Below are positions 59,061 through 64,000 of a stretch of 64,000 nucleotides of DNA, in pieces (position 1 is the stretch's first letter; the number at the start of each line of letters is the position of its first letter). The notes beneath the pieces are model-generated. The model had not been told where the DNA came from. It worked only from the letters and a program-made list of their open reading frames with translations, and searched no databases. The DNA is taken from assembly GCF_963668165.1 (NCBI RefSeq), contig NZ_OY764213.1:186001-250000 (forward strand), given 5' to 3'. The position numbers and the translations under genes were made by a program. The stretch comes from Marispirochaeta sp. (lineage in GTDB: Bacteria > Spirochaetota > Spirochaetia > JC444 > Marispirochaetaceae).

Positions 59061-60335
59061 ATGTCCAGTGAAATCACACAGGGGGGCCGAGAGGCTCCCC
59101 TTTCCACCCCGGAGGATTCAGAGGCTGTAAGTGAGAATTTCATAGAGGTTAAGAATCTCTGGAAGATCTTCGGCCGGGATCCTAAACGGGTGCTTTCGTC
59201 GAAACTGCAAAAGCTTTCAAAAGAAGAGATTCAGGAAAAAACCGGCTGTGTCGTAGGGATGTGGGACATTTCGCTGGGAGTGAACAAGAGTGAGTTTTAC
59301 ATTCTTATGGGACTCTCCGGCAGCGGAAAATCCACCCTGATACGGTCCATGATACGCCTTAACGAACCTACCAGCGGTTCGATTATCGTAAACGGTACTG
59401 ATGTAACCAGACTCGGCAGGGAAGAACTTCTTGATTTCCGGAAGGTTACCTACGGCATGGTGTTTCAGCATTACGGACTGTTTCCTCATATGACGGTTCT
59501 GGATAACGCCGCCTACGGTCTGAAGGTCAAAGGACTTCCTAAGGGCAAGCGCTACGCAAAAGCCATGCAGTCGCTGGAAACGGTAGGGCTCAAAGGATGG
59601 GAGGACTACTATCCCGGGGCCCTTAGCGGCGGAATGCAGCAGCGCGTCGGCCTGGCAAGAGCTCTGGCAAACGATCCGGATATTCTTTTAATGGATGAAC
59701 CTTTTTCCGGTCTCGATCCTTTAATCCGGCGGCAGATGCAGGATGAGCTGGTAGAACTGCAGGATAAGCTGAAAAAGACCATTATCTTTGTAACCCACGA
59801 TCTGCATGAAGCCCTGAAACTGGGAGACCGCATTGCGATCATGAGAGACGGCCGCATAGTCCAGATAGGCACACCGGAGCAGATAGTAACCGAACCGGCC
59901 GACGACTATGTACAGGAGTTTGTCCGCGATGCGTCCCCGGCCAGAGTATTGACTGCCTCGAGCATCATGCAGGAACCAGAGGTACTGCTCTACGCGTGGG
60001 AGGGTCCAAACACCGCAATTCACATGCTGCAGTCCAACCAGCGAGAAGCAGCCTTTGTTGTAGATAAGACCCGCAAACTGCTCGGAGTCGCCACAATAGA
60101 GCGCCTTAAGCCCCTGGCTTCGGAAAAAAAGAAGGACGCCAAGATTTCCCCCGAAGCCATCCGTTCCGTACCCACCGTCAGGGAAGACAGCTATATAGAA
60201 GAACTCTTCAGTATCGTCAATGCAAACCCCTACCCTATACCCGTAACTGACGAAAATGGGAAACTCCTTGGCGTTGTAAAAACCGATACCATATTCGAGA
60301 CCATCAAATCAGATGAGGGAGCAAAAAATGATTGA
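59061..60335 (+). CDS. opuAA: Glycine betaine-type ABC transporter, ATP-binding protein with CBS domains
   Basis: A 424-residue ProV/OpuAA-type ATPase. N-terminal extension with KNLWKIFGRDPKR, Walker A GLSGSGKS (about 92), VFQHYGLFPH, signature LSGGMQQRVGLARAL, Walker B ILLMDEPFSGLDP and H-loop FVTHDLHEAL. Two CBS domains close the protein (LLYAWEGPNTAIHMLQS... and VPTVREDSYIEELFSIV), which in OpuA sense ionic strength. The start is set at ATG 59061, behind AAGGAG at slightly long spacing; a GTG at 59031 overlapping the previous stop is possible. Confidence 0.93.
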   Translation: MSSEITQGGREAPLSTPEDSEAVSENFIEVKNLWKIFGRDPKRVLSSKLQKLSKEEIQEKTGCVVGMWDISLGVNKSEFYILMGLSGSGKSTLIRSMIRLNEPTSGSIIVNGTDVTRLGREELLDFRKVTYGMVFQHYGLFPHMTVLDNAAYGLKVKGLPKGKRYAKAMQSLETVGLKGWEDYYPGALSGGMQQRVGLARALANDPDILLMDEPFSGLDPLIRRQMQDELVELQDKLKKTIIFVTHDLHEALKLGDRIAIMRDGRIVQIGTPEQIVTEPADDYVQEFVRDASPARVLTASSIMQEPEVLLYAWEGPNTAIHMLQSNQREAAFVVDKTRKLLGVATIERLKPLASEKKKDAKISPEAIRSVPTVREDSYIEELFSIVNANPYPIPVTDENGKLLGVVKTDTIFETIKSDEGAKND

Positions 60336-61191
60336 GTTTCCAGACGTGATATCCATCCCCCTCGCCGATTGGATCGACGCCGTCATGAGCTGGCTTCTTA
60401 CAAACCTGGACCAGGTTTTCGATATCATCGGATTTATAATTCTGCAGGTTATGCTGGCCTTTGAGAATTTTTTTACCCTTGTCCCATGGTTCGTCATAAT
60501 TTTCCTCACCTTTCTGGCGGGCTGGAAATTCCTCGGCAAATGGTATAAAGGATTCGGTTTCGCGATTATGCTGTTCACTATCGGTACTTTCGGCTACTGG
60601 GAGCTGGCAATGCGTACATTGAGCCTGGTATTTGCAGCGGTAATATTCTCGCTCCTGATCGGGCTTCCCATCGGTATAGTGATGGCCCGCAGTGACCGCG
60701 CCGAATCCATGATAAAGCCACTACTGGACAGCATGCAGACTATGCCGTCCTTTGTGTACCTTATACCGGCGTTGATGTTCTTCGGTCTTGGAAAGGTTCC
60801 CGCTATTATTGCAACTATTATCTATGCTGTGCCTCCGGTAATCAGGCTGACCAATGTGGGAATCCGAACCGTGGATAAAGAAGCAGTTGAAGCTGCCCTC
60901 GCCTTTGGTGCTACACCGCGAATGGTCCTTTTCGACGTTCAGCTTCCCCTGGCACAACCTTCGATCATGGTAGGTGTAAATCAGACGACCATGATGGCAC
61001 TGGCGATGGTCGTTATCGGATCAATGATCGGAGCAAAAGGACTGGGAATGGAAGTACTGCTGGCGATTAACCGCATAGAAGTGGGACGGGGATTCGAAGC
61101 GGGCATCAGTATTGTGCTCCTGGCGATAATAATCGACCGGCTTACCCACTCATTCGCAAAGAACGATTACACAAACAGTACGGACAAGTAA
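60328..61191 (+). CDS. opuAB: Glycine betaine-type ABC transporter, permease
   Basis: A 287-residue inner-membrane permease of the ProW/OpuAB type. It has about seven helices, the EAA-loop-like GATPRMVLFDVQLPLAQPSIM that docks the ATPase, and IGAKGLGMEVL. The ATG at 60328 follows GGAG and overlaps the end of the ATPase gene by eight bases. With the two proteins upstream it forms a complete importer for osmotic protection. Confidence 0.92.
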   Translation: MIEFPDVISIPLADWIDAVMSWLLTNLDQVFDIIGFIILQVMLAFENFFTLVPWFVIIFLTFLAGWKFLGKWYKGFGFAIMLFTIGTFGYWELAMRTLSLVFAAVIFSLLIGLPIGIVMARSDRAESMIKPLLDSMQTMPSFVYLIPALMFFGLGKVPAIIATIIYAVPPVIRLTNVGIRTVDKEAVEAALAFGATPRMVLFDVQLPLAQPSIMVGVNQTTMMALAMVVIGSMIGAKGLGMEVLLAINRIEVGRGFEAGISIVLLAIIIDRLTHSFAKNDYTNSTDK

Positions 61192-61198
61192 AAAGCAA

Positions 61199-61225
61199 GG
61201 GGGACACGGCAACGCCGTGCCCCCC
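61199..61225 (+). terminator. G/C-rich hairpin after the OpuA operon
   Basis: GGGGG-A-CACGGC (61199-61210) pairs with GCCGTG-CCCCC (61214-61225), with a single bulged A and a 3-base loop. It lies eight bases after the permease stop. No T-run follows, so termination may be inefficient. Confidence 0.6.
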
Positions 61226-61298
61226 TAAGAACGGATGGGACAGTGCTTGGTTTCGGCAGCTTATCCAGAAGAACCGCCCTGTTCCACTTAAGGAACAG

Positions 61299-61372
61299 AA
61301 AAAAGAAGCTATACTGCACAAGCCACAGTATAGCCTGTAAGTATGTTACCATTGGTCGGACCAATATGTCAA
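61299..61372 (-). promoter_or_regulatory. Orphan minus-strand promoter with FadR-type operator and terminator-like hairpin
   Basis: On the minus strand TTGACA (61367-61372) is followed by a weak -10 (GTAACA or TAACAT near 61343-61349). The perfect palindrome ATTGGTCGGACCAAT (61351-61365), a FadR-family operator, lies in between. Downstream, CTATACTG and CAGTATAG (61309-61333) form a hairpin followed by six T (61299-61304). No gene on this strand follows within the stretch; the transcript would be only about 35 bases. Confidence 0.55.
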
Positions 61373-61487
61373 CATTTTTTTCCACACCTTTTTTGCTTTC
61401 CCGCGGACTTGACCTTTCCAGCTGTCTCAGGTAGGAATTACCAATACTCTTCAAAAACAATCGCACCGGTAAAGGAATATACATAGT

Positions 61488-63125
61488 ATGATAAGCGCGA
61501 GTGATATAAGCCTCTCCTTTGGAGAGCGGGCCCTGTTCAAGAACGTAAATATCAAATTCATCCCGGGAAACTGCTATGGTGTAATTGGCGCCAACGGATC
61601 GGGGAAATCAACCTTTCTGAAAATTCTCTCCGGAGAAATCAAGGCTGATAGCGGCGATATAATCACCTCACCCGGAGAGCGGATAGCCGTACTGCAGCAG
61701 GACCAGTTTGCCTATGACGAGCACACGGTCATGGACACGGTTATTATGGGACACCGCAAGCTCTACGAGATTATGGCGGAAAAAGACAGCCTCTACGCCA
61801 AGGAAGACTTCAACGAAGAAGACGGGATGCGCGCCTCCGAACTGGAGGGAGAATTTGCCGAGATGGGAGGCTGGGAGGCAGAATCGGAAGCAGCACAACT
61901 TCTCAGCGGACTCGGTATTCCCGAGGAGTTCCACACCAGGAGAATGAAGGAGCTGGAAGGAGCACAGAAGGTACGGGTACTGCTGGCCCAGGCCCTGTTC
62001 GGAGACCCGGATATTCTGCTTCTGGACGAACCGACCAATAACCTTGACCTGGAATCTATAAGCTGGCTGGAGGACTTTCTCTACAACTTCAAGAACACCG
62101 TTATTGTTGTATCCCACGACCGCCACTTCCTGAACCGGGTCTGCACCCATATTGCGGACATTGACTTCAATAAAATCACCCTCTACGTGGGAAATTACGA
62201 CTTCTGGTATATGGCAAGTCAGCTTGCAAACAAGCAGATGAAGGACGAAAAAAAGCGCAGGGAGGATAAGATCGCCGAATTAAAGGAGTTTATCCAGCGT
62301 TTCAGCTCCAACGCATCAAAGGCTCGACAGGCAACGGCACGAAAAAAGCAGATAGACAAGCTCACAATCGACGATATAAAACCCACATCCCGGCGTTTTC
62401 CCTATATCAGTTTTGATCCCGGTCGGGAAAGCGGAAAAACCATACTCAGTGTCGAAGGAATTTCTAAAAACCTCGACGGTGAAGCTGTGCTCAAGGATAT
62501 CACCTTTACCGTTGATAAGGGCGACAAGATTGCCTTTGTCGGGCCCTTCCACCAGGCAAAGACGGCACTCTTTGAGATACTCATGGGACGTATGGAACCC
62601 GATGCGGGAAGCTACGACTGGGGGGTCACCATAACTCCCGCCTATTTTCCCAAGGATAACAGCGAATATTTTTCGTCGGACATGTCCCTGGTGGACTGGC
62701 TGCGCCAGTATACGGATGCCGAAGAAGAGGAGAGCTATGTCCGCGGATTCCTGGGACGTATGCTCTTTTCCGGCGAGGAGTCCCTGAAATCAGTGAAGGT
62801 CCTGTCCGGAGGAGAGAAGGTCCGCTGCATGCTGTCGAAGATGATGCTTTCCGGGGCGAATTTCCTGATTTTTGATGAACCCACCAACCATCTGGACCTG
62901 GAGTCTATCAGCGCGCTGAACACCGGACTAATAGAGTTCAGCGAGTCCATTCTATTTACCAGCCACGACCATCAGTTTGTTGATACCGTGGCGAACAGAA
63001 TTATTGAGTTCACTCCCGGCGGTATTATAGACCGCAGAATGCGACTGGACGATTATCTTGCCTCGGAGGATGTCCGTGCCCATCGCGACAAGCTGTACCA
63101 CAAGCACCTCAGCCTGGTAATATAG
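61488..63125 (+). CDS. ABC-F ATPase (YbiT-like) with degenerate second nucleotide site
   Basis: A 545-residue protein with two ABC domains joined by a charged linker (ARQATARKKQIDKL), no membrane part: the ABC-F layout of ribosome-binding translation factors. Site 1 has Walker A GANGSGKST (34-42), an odd signature LEGAQKVR as in YbiT, and LLLDEPTNNLD. Site 2 has Walker A GPFHQAKT, where the Gly before Lys is Ala, with normal signature LSGGEKVRC and IFDEPTNHLD. So the second P-loop departs from GxxxxGKT and may bind ATP poorly. It stands alone, followed by a terminator. Confidence 0.9.
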   Translation: MISASDISLSFGERALFKNVNIKFIPGNCYGVIGANGSGKSTFLKILSGEIKADSGDIITSPGERIAVLQQDQFAYDEHTVMDTVIMGHRKLYEIMAEKDSLYAKEDFNEEDGMRASELEGEFAEMGGWEAESEAAQLLSGLGIPEEFHTRRMKELEGAQKVRVLLAQALFGDPDILLLDEPTNNLDLESISWLEDFLYNFKNTVIVVSHDRHFLNRVCTHIADIDFNKITLYVGNYDFWYMASQLANKQMKDEKKRREDKIAELKEFIQRFSSNASKARQATARKKQIDKLTIDDIKPTSRRFPYISFDPGRESGKTILSVEGISKNLDGEAVLKDITFTVDKGDKIAFVGPFHQAKTALFEILMGRMEPDAGSYDWGVTITPAYFPKDNSEYFSSDMSLVDWLRQYTDAEEEESYVRGFLGRMLFSGEESLKSVKVLSGGEKVRCMLSKMMLSGANFLIFDEPTNHLDLESISALNTGLIEFSESILFTSHDHQFVDTVANRIIEFTPGGIIDRRMRLDDYLASEDVRAHRDKLYHKHLSLVI

Positions 63126-63150
63126 TCCCGGGGTACAGCCGTGCCTGTTT

Positions 63151-63184
63151 CCGGCAGGAGTGCTTACTGCTCCCTGCCGGTTTT
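63151..63184 (+). terminator. Terminator of the ABC-F gene
   Basis: CCGGCAGG (63151-63158) and CCTGCCGG (63173-63180) form an 8-bp stem followed by TTTT. The stop codon of the convergent outer-membrane gene lies in the loop, so the hairpin may serve both directions. Confidence 0.75.
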
Positions 63185-64000
63185 CCAATCAGCTGCCATA
63201 CTGACCAGAATATCCGGTCCCTCATGGGTCAGAAAATCCTGTTCCAGGTAAATTTGCAGATTCCAGGTATCAAAGGTACGCCGCAGGCCAAGCTGCAGGG
63301 AGGTCACCGGCATTTCAAACTGCTTTGGATCGGGAAACATGGAATGATTGAGGGGGGCACTGGATGACAATGGGGAGGTATGTATCCTGGTCTGCCCCAG
63401 GAAACTCCAATCATCAGTAAACAGCCACTCCAGACCCAATAGACTTTGACTCAGAATAAATGGATCAGCACTGCCTGAGCTGCCAAACAGGAGTTCCCCG
63501 GGAACAACGAATCCCTGCTGCGCATGCAGTATAAAGGACTCCCCTAAAGAACGTTCATATAACAATTGTAAACCTGCATCAATATGGCCGTTTCCGCCGG
63601 GTGTTCCGGAGATACCCGTAGGCAATTCCAGGGCCCAGGCCAGGGCCCAGGTGGTACAGGGGCTGTGTGCAAATGTCCAGACACCAAAAATCTCGGTATC
63701 GCCAAACAGAACCGAAGGGCCATCCATTTCGATGGTAATTCCCCGGTCATTATTAATAGACGTGTAAGCCCTGCCCTGAGGAAAATATTCTCGGGAGGCA
63801 TTGGGAAGCCCGAAGATCGAATGAAACCCCTCGATAACAGGATCAAAGAGACCGCCATAATAGCCGTATAAACGCAGAGTGATTCCGCATCTGTGGTCCG
63901 TACCCCAGGGAAAACTGAAAGTACCGTCTACTACAAGGGCTTCGTAATCCATGGCTGTCAGCTCCCGGGCCCGGTCATCATCCGACAATCTGCCGTCCGA
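63164..64000 (-). CDS. DUF3187-like outer-membrane protein (N-terminus outside window)
   Basis: An open frame runs from the right edge of the window to the stop at 63164-63166, at least 278 residues, with no true start inside. The sequence has the pattern of DUF3187 proteins: YEALVVDGTFSF, a central IEGFHSIFGLPNASREYFP, GPSVLFGDTEIFGVW, WALELPTGI, and many amphipathic strands with aromatic ends (LGLEWLFTDDWSFLGQT). These are predicted outer-membrane barrels of unknown function. The signal peptide should lie beyond the window. Confidence 0.72.
   Translation of the reverse strand, partial: SDGRLSDDDRARELTAMDYEALVVDGTFSFPWGTDHRCGITLRLYGYYGGLFDPVIEGFHSIFGLPNASREYFPQGRAYTSINNDRGITIEMDGPSVLFGDTEIFGVWTFAHSPCTTWALAWALELPTGISGTPGGNGHIDAGLQLLYERSLGESFILHAQQGFVVPGELLFGSSGSADPFILSQSLLGLEWLFTDDWSFLGQTRIHTSPLSSSAPLNHSMFPDPKQFEMPVTSLQLGLRRTFDTWNLQIYLEQDFLTHEGPDILVSMAADWKTGREQ

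Noticed and set aside
61167..61484. A minus-strand frame downstream of the orphan promoter
   Set aside because: It begins upstream of the promoter, crosses the operator and hairpin and overlaps the end of the OpuA permease gene. It is not a plausible product of that promoter.
1..64000. tRNA, rRNA and CRISPR arrays
   Set aside because: I looked for cloverleaf-like 70-90 base units, rRNA-like conserved stretches and regularly spaced repeats and found none. A covariance search could still reveal a missed small RNA.

Overview
The window looks like part of the chromosome of a free-living, probably marine or sediment-dwelling spirochaete-type Gram-negative bacterium. This is inferred from the gene mix and not from a marker gene. 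Pointers are several signal-peptide or beta-barrel envelope proteins, FecR and CHASE2-cyclase genes side by side, many TRAP transporters for organic acids, and an OpuA-type betaine importer. No rRNA, tRNA or CRISPR array was recognised.

Layout. (1) 163-6953, minus strand: a sugar-acid operon (cluster A) with a TRAP transporter, zinc alcohol dehydrogenase, SDR, GntR regulator and a mannonate-dehydratase-like enolase-superfamily enzyme, behind a strong promoter with palindromic operators. (2) 7168-8878: two back-to-back VapBC-like toxin-antitoxin modules, the second toxin frameshifted, then a remnant of a SpoIIAA/STAS-like gene. (3) 8884-14870, minus: a six-gene envelope operon (signal-peptide protein, barrel-like protein, FecR protein, lipoprotein, two paralogous glycosyltransferase-like proteins, one with a PqqD-like N-terminus), divergent from a CHASE2 adenylate cyclase (14971-17691). 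(4) 17709-20636: a decayed hybrid sensor kinase broken by three indels and a 152-bp MITE, fused to a surface-protein fragment. (5) 20804-24709: cstA followed by a tightly coupled ArsA-like/MIP18-like gene set. (6) 24720-27462: an IS110-family element and a second IS whose ends match the MITEs. (7) 27556-36627: housekeeping genes (OYE-type flavoenzyme, GNAT, M20 peptidase, MFS, EamA, cardiolipin synthase, phosphatase) and a LuxR-type regulator split by a second identical MITE. (8) 36857-38646: amtB-glnK behind a sigma-54 promoter. (9) 38676-53142: two related minus-strand catabolic clusters, B and C, each with a FadR-type regulator, TRAP transporter and split transketolase. Between them lies a fossil amtB-glnK fusion. 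(10) 53253-64000: CBS protein, exonuclease I, PilZ protein, pirin, OpuA system, ABC-F protein and a partial outer-membrane protein.

How the parts work together. Clusters A, B and C each pair a TRAP importer with soluble enzymes and a GntR regulator, so each probably takes up and breaks down one carboxylated carbon source. Cluster A resembles known L-gulonate/D-mannonate routes. B and C use split transketolases, with a 6-phosphogluconate-dehydrogenase-like enzyme in B and a transaldolase-like enzyme plus an Asp/Glu-racemase-like enzyme in C; I cannot assign their pathways. The amtB-glnK fossil between them suggests that a unit of amtB-glnK facing a GntR-TRAP-transketolase cluster was duplicated in tandem and then diverged. 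The most unusual protein-level observation is the operon at 8884-14870.
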